A stretch of DNA of 64,000 bases from the NCBI RefSeq assembly GCF_030253575.1, contig NC_080569.1, positions 950,001 to 1,014,000 of the forward strand, given 5' to 3'. Made by a program: the position numbers and the translations under genes. The notes below the pieces were generated by a model. The model ran no database searches. It was given only the letters and a program-made list of their open reading frames with translations, and was not told the origin of the DNA. Of this stretch, positions 12,752-24,948 are shown one piece after another. This DNA is from Rhododendron vialii (lineage: Eukaryota; Streptophyta; Magnoliopsida; Ericales; Ericaceae). How positions within the stretch are numbered: the stretch's first letter is position 1; each line of letters starts with the position of its first letter.

Positions 12752-13081
12752 GTGAGGGATCCCTCATTTTGTTAAAATGAAGGACTTTCATTTCCCGATC
12801 AAATTTTGAAAATCCGAACCGTTCAATGTGTGCAGAACGTAATTTTAAGGGTCCTCGCGAGAAATCAGCAAAAAAAATGACCGGGAAGGGCGTCATCCGA
12901 GCAGTTTTTTTTGAACCGTTCAATGAAAACTGCTCGGATGAAACTCTTCCCTGTCATTTTTTTTGCTGATTTTTCACGGGGACCCTTAAAATCACGTTCT
13001 GATCACTTTGAGCGGCTCGGATCATCGAAATTCAATCGGGAAGGGAAGTCCCTCATTTTATTAAAATGAGGGATCCCTCAC
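12752..13081. mobile_element. 330-bp near-perfect palindrome (foldback MITE)
   Basis: The outermost bases GTGAGGGATCCCTCATTTT are mirrored by AAAATGAGGGATCCCTCAC at the other end. The arms stay complementary through AAGGGTCC and GCTGATTT to a central AAAACTGCTCGGATGA-type stem. Each arm is about 150 bases with a very short loop. The tips are themselves self-complementary (GAGGGATCCCTC). It is non-coding. Confidence 0.75.
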
Positions 13082-13663
13082 CGGAACCTAACTGTTCTTC
13101 TATATATTTATGAATTTAAGCGTGTTGACTGACTTGACCCCTTGTACGAGTATTTCAGACCAACGACTGTCAGATTTCAAAGAAGAGCTGGCTGGCACAA
13201 ACCGGTACCCCAATTCAGGCAAATTATCAAATGGATTAAGATCTATCTAACCATTCATTAATTGTATTTAGTCCCAAATTCGGCCTAACATGCTGGACAA
13301 AGATCGACCAATTCAAGAATTGTAGTAGTATATATAATAAAACAAAACCAATTGAAAACGTAACGTTTCTGGAAATTATTGATAACAATCATCTCACGCG
13401 AGATTTGTCTCTCTCATTACAAATAGTATTTTGGTGAAGTTCGAATGACATACTTGAATAAAATTTTGTGAACTTTAAATGCCACACCAAAATAAAATTT
13501 TGGGATGCTGCATTAATATATCGGACGCAGTAAAAAATAGCTGTTTATTCACAATTCACATGCAAAAAATTAAAAAGAATAATCCTTTCTAGGGGCAGAG
13601 CCGATGGGGGTGGAGGGGGTGACCCTAACCTCTTACTTCCCAAAAAAATCTTATGCCTTGTTT

Positions 13664-13860
13664 GTTTTCTTTTTTGAAAAAAAAATTTCCAACACAAAAA
13701 AATAATTATTATCCTTACCTTCAATCATTACTCTCCATTCATTAACTCTATCTTCAATTATTATTCTCATTTTTCTCTCTATCTCTCTCCACTCATTATC
13801 TCTACTTCTAATCATTGCTCTCATAAAAAATTTCTCAAAAACTCATCTAAACACAGCATT
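13664..13860. mobile_element. MITE, GCCTTGTTTG family
   Basis: Begins ATGCCTTGTTTGTTTT and ends ATCTAAACACAGCATTA, imperfect inverted ends. The interior is pyrimidine-rich (ATTATTCTCATTTTTCTC) and matches the reverse complement of about 8145-8303. Confidence 0.45.
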
Positions 13861-14340
13861 AAGTTTTACTTTACAACTTCCCACCAATTTTAATATATGA
13901 ACTCATTTATTTTTTGCAGTATAATGCATTACTAATATTAGAACACGTGTACTTTTTTTATGTGAAATACTCGATCTGTCCTGAAAAAAGTGTCTAGTTT
14001 GCAAAATGACAACTTTAAAAAAAAAAAAACATTCTGGTTAAAAAATTTCAAACTTTTTTTGGCAAAATACTAGATATCAAAGAGTTCTTTTTTTATATTT
14101 GATTTTTTTTTTGAATTCGTTCAAATAAAAACATATTGCTGTAAGTTCTTGGTTTGTGGATTGACATTCCAGCTTGCAAGTTAATTTATATCCACTTTTA
14201 CAACATCAAAAGAAACCTACCACTGGCCAACTAAAATTACTTATCTATATATGTAATTCACACGTAAATGGAGTATATATAACGTACAGCAATTGCACAA
14301 CATACAAATACGTCAATTGGGGGATGGTGCTGTGCTGTGC

Positions 14341-14510
14341 TGTGCACAGCACCGTGCTGCACACCTCCGACCAGTCAGATCATGCATCCGACGGCTCAGA
14401 TCTCATCTCAGCAATAAACGGCTCTTCCAATCATTGATTGCCGAGATGAGATCCGAGCCGTCAGATGCACAATCCGATGGCTCGAATGTGCACAGCACGG
14501 TTCAGTGCAT
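14341..14510. mobile_element. 170-bp palindromic MITE
   Basis: The left arm TGTGCACAGCACCGTGCTG and the inner GACGGCTCAGATCTCATCTC are mirrored by GAGATGAGATCCGAGCCGTC and GTGCACAGCACGGTTCAGTG. The loop is about 30 bases and there is no coding capacity. Confidence 0.7.
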
Positions 14511-15846
14511 ACATGCATATTGGATAAGATTGTAACGGGATATCTTCTTAACGGCTCTTTTGTGATTGCGAGCCCTTCTAGTGTCAAGATTACATGAGTA
14601 AACTGTTCCAAGTTTAATTCAATGAGTGAATAATCTTTGAAGATATTCATCAAACTGCAGGATTGTGAATAGTTTTTATGCAATACATGATATTTTTGAC
14701 TCGTTAAGGCTCGTGAACACGTTTGAATTTCAAATTAAACCTACGCAATCGAGCTTGGGTCGTCGAAATCAAGCTTTGGTCGTCGAATTTTCATTGAGTT
14801 CGATCTTTTCGCCCGAAATCTTAGCGAACAAAACTAAATATTCTAAAGTTTGCCTCGTTTGCTGCCCTACCTAGAGCTCTACAAGGGATGATTGAATCAT
14901 ACTAGCTTAGCTTATCATGGTGACAGAGAAGCATTGCAACTACCACCATTAAAGCTACATCAAACGTGAGGTCATTTCAAGTAAAAAAAGAAAACAAAAA
15001 AGTGAGGTCATTTACCAAGAAAGAACGAGCACTTGACTCCATACTTCGTTTTGTTCACTAGAAGACATCAATTGAAACTAATGGCTTAGTACTCCATTTT
15101 CCCATTAATAGCTAGGAGTATCTGAATTAAGGTAAAAGGGATTTTTCGTTTCTTACTTCTTTTTTGCAACCAAATTAAACCATTTTCGTTTAGCTAGGTT
15201 TGCAGATCTATATAGTGTGAGAGAAGCTGCTAGACAACTAGCGACCGAAATTTCGAGAACAGAGCACACCATCCCAATATGAGGTGCAAAAAAGTCGAGT
15301 CGAGTCGAGTCGAGCTTCATGGTGTTTGAACTCAGCTCTTTCAAAATTCCCCGAGCTCAAATCAAGTCAAAATATTTAAGCTTAAGCTCGAGCAGTCACC
15401 TCTTATGAAATTAGTACATACAGGGCTTTTTTCCCCAACTTTAATCAGTCTCCCGCTTGCTAAGAACATGCTTAACCCTCATTGTTTGAGGCGTGTATAT
15501 ATACTATATAGACCCCTAATAGCTACTATAAGTTATTGAAAAGGAGGTGGGGAAAAAATTTGGAGACACGACACAACCTGTCAGTTGATCCAGTAGCCAG
15601 TTTGCGTACTGTCATAAAATGATAAAATTAAGAAGCAACTTGGCCCCTAGGTTCATGGAATCATGGCTAAAGAAATGTATATTGAAAAAAACAAAATTCG
15701 AGATCAACGAAACGCGCTTCTCAGATAGCCATGCAAGTTGACTTTCAAGCATACGAAACCCCCCTAAATTACTTTTCAAAAAGTAGCCTAATTTTCAATA
15801 CTTGAATTCTATCCCTATGCCACCCTAACGAGACTCCCTCCCTATG

Positions 15847-15853
15847 TATAAAT
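15847..15853 (+). promoter_or_regulatory. TATA box of PME-2
   Basis: TATAAAT, 73 bases before the ATG, in the context ATGTATAAATGAAGCTAGCCC. The same context precedes PME-3, which supports it as the core promoter of the duplicated pair. Confidence 0.75.
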
Positions 15854-15925
15854 GAAGCTAGCCCATGCTACCAATCCAACACACAAAAACCTCCACCTCA
15901 ACCCTCTTTCATTGTCGCTGCTGCA

Positions 15926-18031
15926 ATGACTAATTCCAACCAATTCTTCTTCTCTCTCTTCATTCTCTCTCTCCTCCTGCTCTCCTTCTCATCTAATTCT
16001 CTCTCCTCCTCCGCGGATGTCCCTCCATCCAGTCCTGTCTCAACCGGTACCATTTGTAGTTACACTCCTTACCCTTCCTTCTGCAGAACCCAGCTCCCCA
16101 AAAACAACTCAGCTAACGTCTACGACTGCGGCCGCCTCTCCGTCCGTAAATCCTTGTCCTCCGCTAGGAAATTCCTCGCTCTGATCAACAAGTACCTCAG
16201 CCACTCTTCCTCTTTGACACCTGCAGCCGTTGCCGCCCTCAACGACTGCGAGCTCCTCGCCTCGCTCAACTTGGATTACCTCTCAAGTTCTCTCCAAACA
16301 GTCTCCAACACTTCTTCCAGTCCTCTCAATGTTTTGAAAGCCGATGATACACAAACACTTCTCAGCGGCATCTTAACAAACACCCAGACCTGTTTGGACG
16401 GGCTCCAAGCCACGGCTTCGGCTTGGAGCTCGAGAAATGGCATTTACGCCCCTCTCGCAAACGATACAAAGTTGTTTAGTGTGTCTTTAGCGCTTTTCAC
16501 AAAAGGGTGGGTTCCGAAAAACAAAAAGGGGACGTTAAAGCATGGAACTAAGAAACATCTACCGGTAGTCAATGGTACACTGCCATTGAAAATGTCTGGC
16601 CATCATAAGGCGATTTACGAGTCGATGAGAGGGAGGAAACTGCTGCAATCGTCGAGCAGTGATGGGGCGGTTTTGGTGAGTGATATGGTGGTTGTGAGCC
16701 CTGATGGGAGTCAGAACTTCACAACCATCAGTGACGCGGTGGCCGCGGCCCCGAATAATACTAACGGCAGCACTGGTTATTTTTTGATATATGTCAAAGC
16801 CGGGGTGTATGAGGAGTACGTGTCGATTCCGAAGAACAAGAAGTATTTGATGATGATTGGTGATGGGATCAATCAGACAATTATCACCGGCAACCATAGT
16901 TTTGTTGATGGGTGGACCACTTTCAATTCTGCTACCTTTGGTGAGTACATATGTGATGTGTTATTTTGCTTCTCTTTCAAGGAAAAGAAGAAAAAAAAGA
17001 AAAGAAAAGAAAAACCAAATTAATTTAGGCACATACATGACCTTTTTATTTGCTAATCAAAAATTGAATGCATATTAATTACAACTAGAAATTTATAGTG
17101 GTTGACTACCGGCCAGTAGGGAAGCGATATTGTGAAAAAAAAGTCTCGATATTCATGAATTATCCGTAGAAGTTTGAAAATGTATATAATTGAAATGTGC
17201 ATGAAATTCTAGTGTTAAAAGGATGGAAAATCTATAGTTTTAATGGAAGTGCGTACATGGGGCAATTTCATATGCATGTTCTCTTTGTTGTGCGTTTTTG
17301 TGTACAATCTCTTATATGAACGCCTTTTCCCTATTTCAGCTGTGGTTGGACTTGGATTTGTAGCAGTGGACATGACATTCCGCAACACTGCCGGAGCGAT
17401 CAAGCACCAAGCCGTGGCCGTTCGAAACGGCGCCGATTTGTCCACGTTCTACAGCTGCAGCTTCGAAGCATACCAGGACACCCTCTACGCCCATTCCCTC
17501 AGGCAGTTCTACAGAGAATGCGACATCTACGGCACAGTGGATTTCATATTTGGCAACGCCGCGGCCGTGTTCCAAGACTGCAACATGTACCCACGGCTCC
17601 CACTACAGGGGCAGTTCAACGCCATCACAGCACAAGGCCGAACAGACCCGAACCAGAACACCGGTACTTCGATCCAGAATGCTACTATCAAGGCCACCGA
17701 TGACTTGGCCGCGGCCAATTTTACTGTCCAGACATTTTTGGGTAGGCCGTGGAAGTTGAATTCGAGGACAGTCTATTTGCAATCTTATATGGACGGATTG
17801 ATTGACCCAGCGGGTTGGCATCCATGGGACGGAGATTTTGCCCTGAACACGTCGTACTATGCCGAGTTTGATAACAGAGGGCCGGGATCGGACACGAGTA
17901 ATAGAGTTACATGGCCTGGTTACCACATTATTAGCGCGACGGATGCGGCCAATTTCACCGTGTCTAATTTCTTAGTCGGGGATAGCTGGTTACCCCAGAC
18001 AGGAGTGTCATACACTGATGGGTTAGTATAA
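15926..18031 (+). CDS. Pectinesterase with PMEI-type pro-region (PME-2)
   Basis: Pre-pro pectin methylesterase acting on wall homogalacturonan. Exons are 15926-16940 and 17340-18031, joined in phase 1 at SATF|AVVG, giving 568 aa. Signal peptide at about 1-30. The PMEI-like pro-domain (about 40-195) has Cys 44, 53, 108 and 156 plus an extra Cys at 68 where PME-3 has Tyr. A basic linker ends in RKLLQ (237-241), the usual maturation cut. The catalytic domain has QDTLY (Asp 385), DFIFG (Asp 406) and LGRPW (Arg 474), all intact. It is a tandem paralogue of PME-3: same single intron position, exon 2 exactly 692 nt in both, about four in five residues alike in the catalytic half by eye, and a similar promoter. 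The intron is 399 bp, less than half that of PME-3. Confidence 0.95.
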
Positions 18032-18526
18032 GGACAAACCTTAGGTCTCTTGATCTTTTTGCTTCATATAATTCTAAGACAAAATGTGATATAAATTATT
18101 TTTTGCGATGTATTTCACAAAGCTTAGCGATTCAATTTGAATAAAAAACCGTGATGGGCCCTATTCTAATTCAACCGTTGATGTACGCTTGGTTCCCTAG
18201 AGTAGGAATGCTTGCTTGGTTGGGTGTTGTTTGTGTGGTTTTATTTCTTTTACTTTTCAATTTGTTTCTCTGTGTTTTTCTATTTTTTTTCTTCAGTTTC
18301 TTGCCGTCACTCGTGAGTCTTTCTTTTGATTAGTTTCTCCTAGTTTGGTGGTTTTGTTGGAATTTCATTCGTTGGTTTTGGAATTCGGTTGTCAGAAGCT
18401 GACTCATGATCAAGGAATTGCCGTGTTGATTTGTGAGGTTCTGGAGTTATTGTCTCTGTTTGGGATAATATACATCTCCATTTTTACTCTTACTCAAAAC
18501 TGAAAGATAACAACACCATGCACTTA

Positions 18527-18983
18527 GAGCATCCGCAATGGAAATAATCAAAATCAATAACCAAAATGTGTCACGTCAGCATTTGATTATCCATTTAGTT
18601 CATAATCAAACTTAACAAACTTGACCTCCACATTGGTTATTTTTGTATCCCTATAAAAAAAAACCCCCACAATACGCAATGCACCTATGTCCTATTGCAA
18701 ACGAGTTCCAATCACGCACCCGACCACACCAAATTATTCGTCTCGATGAGACGATTTTAATGTGAAGTGTTTTTTAATTTTTTAGTTTTGAATTTGGTTA
18801 TTGGGTTTGATTATTGAGTTTTGGTTATTGGTAAAAGTTGTTAAGTTTGGTTATAGAATGGATGGAATTTGATTATTTGTTAAAAGACTTGTAACTTTAC
18901 TTATTATAATGTGAGGTATTTTTTTAGCATTGTTGTTAAGTTTGCTTATCCATACCAATTTGCTTATTACAATGTAGATGCTC
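18527..18983. mobile_element. Tourist-like (PIF/Harbinger) MITE
   Basis: The ends GAGCATCCGCAATGG and, inverted, GAGCATCTACATTG enclose 457 bp, and TTA is duplicated on both sides (18524-18526 and 18984-18986), as expected of PIF/Harbinger insertion. It is non-coding and AT-rich, with repeated TTGGTTAT-type words. Confidence 0.8.
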
Positions 18984-21270
18984 TTACTAGGCATCAAAAG
19001 CAAACCGGGAAAACAATAAATAACCAAAAGCCAACCATCAACTGTTTATGTATTAATAAAATATATATATAATTAAAAAATTAAGTGTTTTAATTTTCAA
19101 TTCGTTTGAACCAATGCGAAGATCTTATTATCTTGATTATATTATTCTAAAGGGTTATAATTAAATTTTGACTTTAGAACTCTCATAATTAACTTTCTGC
19201 TTCATAGGATTCCAAATGAAGAGTATAAACTTAATTATGAAAGATCCAGTGACAAAATTTAATTATGATCCTTTAGAATAAAATGATTAGCAAGACAACA
19301 TTATTAAAATCCGGACCGTCTAGAACACTTTTGGACGGCTGTAATTGATTAGTGATATAAACAGGTTGTTTACAGCACAACCGAAAACAAGACAATCTCA
19401 AACTAAAATGTGCAAACAAACAAAGTATTACTAATCCCTTACAAATCATACTCCCATCCCATCCTTCAACCTGGTTATCAAACGGGGCTAGTATTTTGGA
19501 ACATGGCAGAGAGTCGCCGGAAATCGCTTCGAGTTTTCGGAACGCATCTGTTGAGTTCATGAGTTCGGCCGAATTCATATACTCCGTAACATGGGAACTG
19601 GGGGTTTCAAATAGAAACTAGATTTTTGTCCAAATTCGCAAAATCCAATACTTTCTTGTTTGAGTTGGATTTTGAGGAAGATTTTTAAAGTAATGAGTGG
19701 GGAGATATATATAAATAAAATTTATTGGAGACACGCTACCAATGTCTGACCGAATTGATCTATTTTTAACGACGATCCTTAGAAAAATGTTTTACACAAA
19801 TAAAACAGCTCTGATCATTTGTGTGAAACTCAAAAATATAGTAAGAGCTAGTCGTAGTAAAATGTTTGATATTCATGTGTCTAGAAATAGCGGATGAGTA
19901 ATATTGGAACAGCTTGAGTACCCTCATATCTGAGTCTATTTACGTAACTTGCAGAAATCTTTTTCCAAGATTAAAAAGATTCTCTCGAGTTCAGCAATCA
20001 AAATTAATGGCCGGAGCAGTTGGGCTTGTTAATTGGGACTCATCAATGTATATATGCATGAACAAAGTCAAATTGTTTGGAGTAAATAAAACCTTGATAG
20101 GGGAATCGAAGCATTGTATATATCATTTGCACAATCAAATTGACTATTTAGTGGATTTCGGGTACCGTCATAAAGTGTTCCAACACTCTATTTTTATCAT
20201 ACGTTTTTTTTGTAAAAGTCATACACTTATTAACATGATACACGTGATTGTGCGGTGGAAAAAGAGTAGTTTCATTAGACCTCGTGGAAGTGCCCCATTA
20301 CAACCGGATAATGTTTTTTTGGCATAATCTTGTTTTTTTAAGATTACGTACAACTGAGCAATTTTCAATAGCTACTTTTGTCTGCATGGAATTAATATAC
20401 AAATCCAATTGACTATGTCGATACCGAGGGTCAAAGACTCCAAAAGCAGTACCACCTTTATCTTTCCTTTTCTCTTCTTTTCTTTTATAAAAGTAGGCGT
20501 TAGAGTAAGTTTTGCGCACATCTCAACTAAAACAAAAAATCTTATTTGTAAATCATTTCGTATGGAGACCAATCACGTGCATCCAAATTGTTTTGGCATT
20601 GTCCAGATTGAAAATTAATTATGACCGGACAAAAATGAAAACGAATTTCGGCCATTAATTACACAAATTGATCGCTAAAATTGCGCCGCGAGCCTCCGTG
20701 AAGTCTCTCCTCAACTAATCCCGAAACCCTTAAGTTGAAAACGGACAAATCTCTAAAGAATTGATTGCACATGAGAAGTTTAGTTTCAAATATGAGCTCA
20801 TGGGATGAACAAAACCCCAATAGTTGACAATTCCTCCGGGAAGGGAGGTGTTAACTTACGAGATCACACGCATGCACAAGGATTGTGGGTTTGTCAAGAT
20901 CCCTGATTTCTCTCATGTTGTATCCGTTATTAGGTGTACAAGGATTAGTTTCCTCAATCCTAAACTTTATGATCTATGTTCTGTACATGATTGGTTATAT
21001 TATTCCCATTTATTATCTGTATTCCATTGTTTTCCTACTGCACCAACTGTATTTCACTACAATTACACGCCGTTTTAATTAGGTCTGTCGTCTGACTTAA
21101 TTGTCGGAGAGTCCTTGAAAACATGAAATCGCTGTCTCTAGCTAAGACCTTCTAAGCTCTAACCCTTTCTTTCTAAAATTGAATTACTATAAAATTGGAC
21201 AAATGGGAGAAATATTTGCCACAGACAGACGTAAAATTTGAAGACACAGCATACCGTCCAAATCGGTAAT

Positions 21271-21630
21271 GCTAAAGAAACCGATGGGAGCCACCGACCA
21301 CGGCCATAGACTGCACGCGGGATCCGGAGTGGCCCCGCACAGATAATTCGAGCCGTTCAAAAAAATTTAAAAAATTCCAAGTAAGCCCGCGTAAACTCAG
21401 CTCCATCCAATATGTATATATGCTCAATTCAATGATTCCATTTTTTGGTGCTCATTCTAATTTTGCAAAATAGGATGATTGGATCGAATATCTACACACA
21501 TCGGATGGGGCTGAGCTCCAGCGGGCCCAGTTGGATTTTTTTTAATTTTTTTTGAACCGCTCGAATCATTTATGCGGGGCCCGGAGTGGGCCCCACATGC
21601 CCATCGGTAGCTCCCGTCTGGTTCCGTAGC
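21271..21630. mobile_element. 360-bp inverted-repeat MITE
   Basis: Long imperfect arms: GGAGTGGCCCCGCA with CGAGCCGTTCAAAAAAA on the left, mirrored on the right by TTTTTTGAACCGCTCG with GCGGGGCCCGGAGTGGGCC. The outer tips GCTAAAGAAACCGATGGGAG and GCTACGGAACCAGACGGGAG also pair. The arms are GC-rich in an AT-rich surround. Confidence 0.65.
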
Positions 21631-22241
21631 AGAGTCCCCGTCCAAATACACCAACAATGTACGTGAGAACAATTTTTTTTTTTTTGACATGGTATGTACG
21701 TGAGAACATGGAGACGTTATTGTGTAGCCGAAATATGTTACCACAAATTTTGGAGACACCGTCCCAGTACCACGTTACACAAAATACCACCCGTTCGCCA
21801 CCTCCGCCTAGGTTGTTTCGAACATAATACTCCATCACAACAGACTAATTAGGCCCCTCTCTTTATGGCTAAGAATTATAAACCCACGAACAAAATTCGA
21901 GATCCACGCGGTTCCTTTAGTCTAATTTTTCAATGCTCCAAGAGCACGGTCACATGATATTTCAAGACTTGTAGGGTCCACAATCAAATATATGAATTTC
22001 GAAATAAATATGTGTTATTGGGATGATCCGGAGCGCAATGTTACCGCACTTCAGAACTAGTGGACTACTAAATAATTACTCCGTTTCTTATTGCCATTCA
22101 AGTTGACTTTTTTTTTTTTTTGTCCGGAAATTCATGCAAGTTGACTTCCAATTATACTAAATCGTGCAAGATTTCTTTTTCAAAGTAGCCTAATCTTCAC
22201 TATTTCTCCCTGTAATCTACTTAGCTCCCTGGATATACATG

Positions 22242-22248
22242 TATAAAT
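22242..22248 (+). promoter_or_regulatory. TATA box of PME-3
   Basis: TATAAAT in the context ATGTATAAATGAAGCTAACCC, 34 bases before the ATG. It matches the PME-2 box and its flank in all but one base, although its spacing to the ATG is shorter. Confidence 0.75.
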
Positions 22249-22281
22249 GAAGCTAACCCTCTCATTGTCATTGTGATTGCA

Positions 22282-24948
22282 ATGGCTTCCAACCTATTCT
22301 TTTCTGAGTTTTCTTCCTTCACCCTCTCTCTCCTCCTACTGATCTTCTGCCTCTCATCTTCTCTCTCCTCCGCCGATGTCGTACTCCCTCCATCTCCATC
22401 TCCGTCTCCATCTCCATCCACCCCTGTCTCAACCGGTACCATTTGCAGCTACACTCTTGACCCTTCCTTCTGCAGATCTCAGCTCCCCAAAAACAACTCG
22501 GCCAATCTCTACGACTACGGCCGCCTCTCCTTCCGTAAATCCTTATCCTCCGCTAGTAAGTTCCTCAAACTAATCCTAAGATACCTCAAACACCCTTCCT
22601 CCCTAACACCCTCCGCTATCGCCGCGCTAACCGACTGCAAATACCTCGCTTCCCGCAACCTGGATTTTCTCTCGACTTCTTTCCAAACAGTCTCCAACAC
22701 TTCTTGCAGTCCCCTCGATGTTTCGACAGCTGATTACGTCCAGACACTCCTGAGCGGCATCTTAACAAACACCCAGACCTGTCTGGACGGGCTCCAGGCC
22801 ACGGCTTCGGCCTGGACTACCGTGGGAGAGGGCATCTACGCCCCTCTCGCAAATAACACGAAACTGTTTAGTATGTCTCTGGCGCTTTTCACAAAAGGGT
22901 GGGTTCCGGAACACAAAAACCGAACGGCGAAGCATGTGCACAAAAGGCATCTACCGCTGCGTAATGGTACGTATCCTTTCAAAATGTCGAGCCATCACAA
23001 GGCGATTTTCGAATCCACAAGTGGGAGGAAACTGCTGCAAACGTCGAGCGACGATGGGCAGGTTCTGGTGAATAATATGGTGACTGTGAGCCAAGACGGT
23101 GGTCAGAATTTCATAACCGTTAGCGAGGCGGTGGCAGCGGCTCCGAATAATACTAACGGCAGCACTGGGTATTTCTTGATATACGTTACGGCCGGAGTTT
23201 ATTATGAGTACGTGACGATTCCGGAGAACACCAAGTATGTGATGATGATTGGTGATGGAATCAATCAGACGGTGATCACGGGAAACCACAGTGTTGCTGA
23301 TGGGTGGACCACTTTCAATTCTGCAACCCTTAGTGAGTACAAATATTTTTCAATGCTATAAACAAATGCAGAGGCATGCAAATTCAAACATAGAACTTCC
23401 AATGGTCGATTGATGCACGTAAATTTTGTAAAACAAAAACTAGGGATTCTGTCATCACAAGTTTCTGTTTTACAAATTTCATCTAGTTGACTTTTTTAGG
23501 CCCTTTCAAGAGTTCAAAAATTTAAATGCCAATGATTGATACAAACTGCATTTGCATACATTCAACCGTACCCCTCTTACAAATACGTGGCTTTCACATA
23601 TATAAATATGATGTGTATGTAGCATTATTGAAATTTAAAACATGAGGGGACCAGTTTATAAAGAAAAAAAATACCTAAAGACCAAAAAAAAAACTAATTC
23701 TTATGGATAATTTTGGCGTACTTGTGGTCTTATTTGGAATTATTTGTCCAAAAAATATACGGCTTATTTGTACGGATAGTTCCCAAAGTATTTTCAAAAT
23801 GTCAATTTGGTCCCCAATATACAAATCGCGTCTATTGCATCCCTAACGTTAACAATACATGTTTAAATGGTCCCCGGACAACATTCTGCTCCCTTTAAGA
23901 GGATGAAACGGTGGTGGTGATGGTGGTGATGGTGGTGAAGGAGGAGGAGCAGGGTGATTTGGGAGTTGATTTGGTTAGGGCGTATCGGTGGAGGTTGCAG
24001 ATGGGACAATTGTAGCTAAGTTCCTAAAATATCCCTGCCCTTAACGGTCAATTTGGACGGAGTTAGCTCCGGGGACCATTTAAATGCGCATTGTTAACAT
24101 TGAGGATGCAATAGACACGATTTGTATTTTGGGGACCATCCGTACAAATAAGCCAAAAATATAGAGTGTTTTTTTTTAGACATGTCTTCCCTTGTCCCCC
24201 ATGTCCTCCCGTGCATTTTGCACATAGTCTTATCCGCTCTCACTTCGATATTTTAGTCGTGGAGGGAGAAGGATTTGTTGCAGTGGGCATATCATTCCGC
24301 AACACTGCCGGAGCAATCAAGGCACAAGCCGTGGCCGTCCGAACCAGCGCCGATTTGTCTTCCTTCTATAGCTGCAGCTTCGAAGCATATCAGGACACTC
24401 TGTATGCCCATTCCCTCAGGCAATTCTACCAAGAATGCGATATCTACGGCACGGTAGATTTCATATTCGGCAACGCAGCTGTCGTGTTCCAAGACTGCAA
24501 CATCTACCCGCGGCAGCCATTGAAGGGGCAGTCCAACACCATTACTGCCCAAGGCCGAACGGACCCGAACCAGAACACAGGCACTTCAATCCAGAATGCT
24601 ACCATCACGCCAGCCGCTGACTTGGCTTCGTCCAATTTTACTGTCCAGACATATCTGGGTAGGCCCTGGAAGTTGTATTCCACGGCCGTTTTTATGCAAT
24701 CTTATATGGGCGGATTAATCAACCCGGCGGGTTGGTTGGAATGGAGCGGAGATTTCGCCCTGAATACATCGTACTATGCCGAGTTTGGCAACACGGGGCC
24801 TGGATCGAACACGGCTGAGAGAGTAACATGGCCTTGTTACCACATTATTACCGCGGCACAAGCCGCTAATTTCACCGTGGCTAATTTCTTAGTTGGGGAC
24901 GGCTGGTTACCCGAAACAGGAGTGCCTTACACTGATGGGTTAGAATGA
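22282..24948 (+). CDS. Pectinesterase with PMEI-type pro-region (PME-3)
   Basis: Pre-pro pectin methylesterase, tandem paralogue of PME-2. Exons are 22282-23332 and 24257-24948, phase 1, 580 aa. The start is the ATG at 22282; the frame is open a little further upstream but without another ATG. Signal peptide, then a short Ser-Pro repeat (about 37-48) absent from PME-2. The PMEI-like pro-domain contains ICSYT, TDCKYL and TCLDGL. RKLLQ is at 249-253. Catalytic Asp 397 (QDTLY), Asp 418 (DFIFG) and Arg 486 (LGRPW) are intact. Oddities: VTWPCYH replaces the usual VTWPGYH, and YSTAVFMQ replaces the usual YSRTVYMQ just after LGRPW. The intron is 924 bp and contains a Mutator-type MITE. The acceptor at 24256 gives IVEGEGF where most PMEs read AVVGEGF. 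Confidence 0.93.
23761..24154. mobile_element. Mutator-type MITE in the PME-3 intron
   Basis: Ends GGCTTATTTGTACGGAT and its inverse open terminal inverted repeats of about 110 bases (shared words TTTGGTCCCC, GTCTATTGCATCC and TTTAAATGGTCCCCGGA). AAAAATATA flanks both sides (23751-23759 and 24155-24163), a 9-bp target duplication with one extra base before the left end. It is 394 bp and has no transposase. The middle holds a GGTGGTGAT repeat. Confidence 0.8.

Larger units (their letters stand above)
9322..15925. other. intergenic, PME-1 to PME-2
   Basis: 6.6 kb with no supportable exon. PME-1 (minus) and PME-2 (plus) start at its two ends, so both promoters lie here head to head. It holds a 55-bp (GA)n run, a foldback-element copy (about 11300-11705), a 330-bp palindrome (12752-13081), a MITE at 13664-13860 and a palindrome at 14341-14510. 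The remainder is AT-rich sequence in which I see nothing. Confidence 0.6.
18032..22281. other. intergenic between the tandem PMEs
   Basis: 4.25 kb with no supportable exon. It holds the 3' flank of PME-2, a Tourist-like MITE (18527-18983), an inverted-repeat element (21271-21630) and the PME-3 promoter. The last few hundred bases before 22282 resemble 15620-15925 upstream of PME-2 (shared words include AACAAAATTCGAGATC, ATGCAAGTTGACTT and AAAGTAGCCTAAT), so the duplicated block included promoter DNA. Confidence 0.6.

Noticed and set aside
22273-22281. Start of PME-3 at 22273
   Set aside because: The codon there is GTG; the first ATG in frame is 22282, right before the signal peptide and matching the PME-2 start region.
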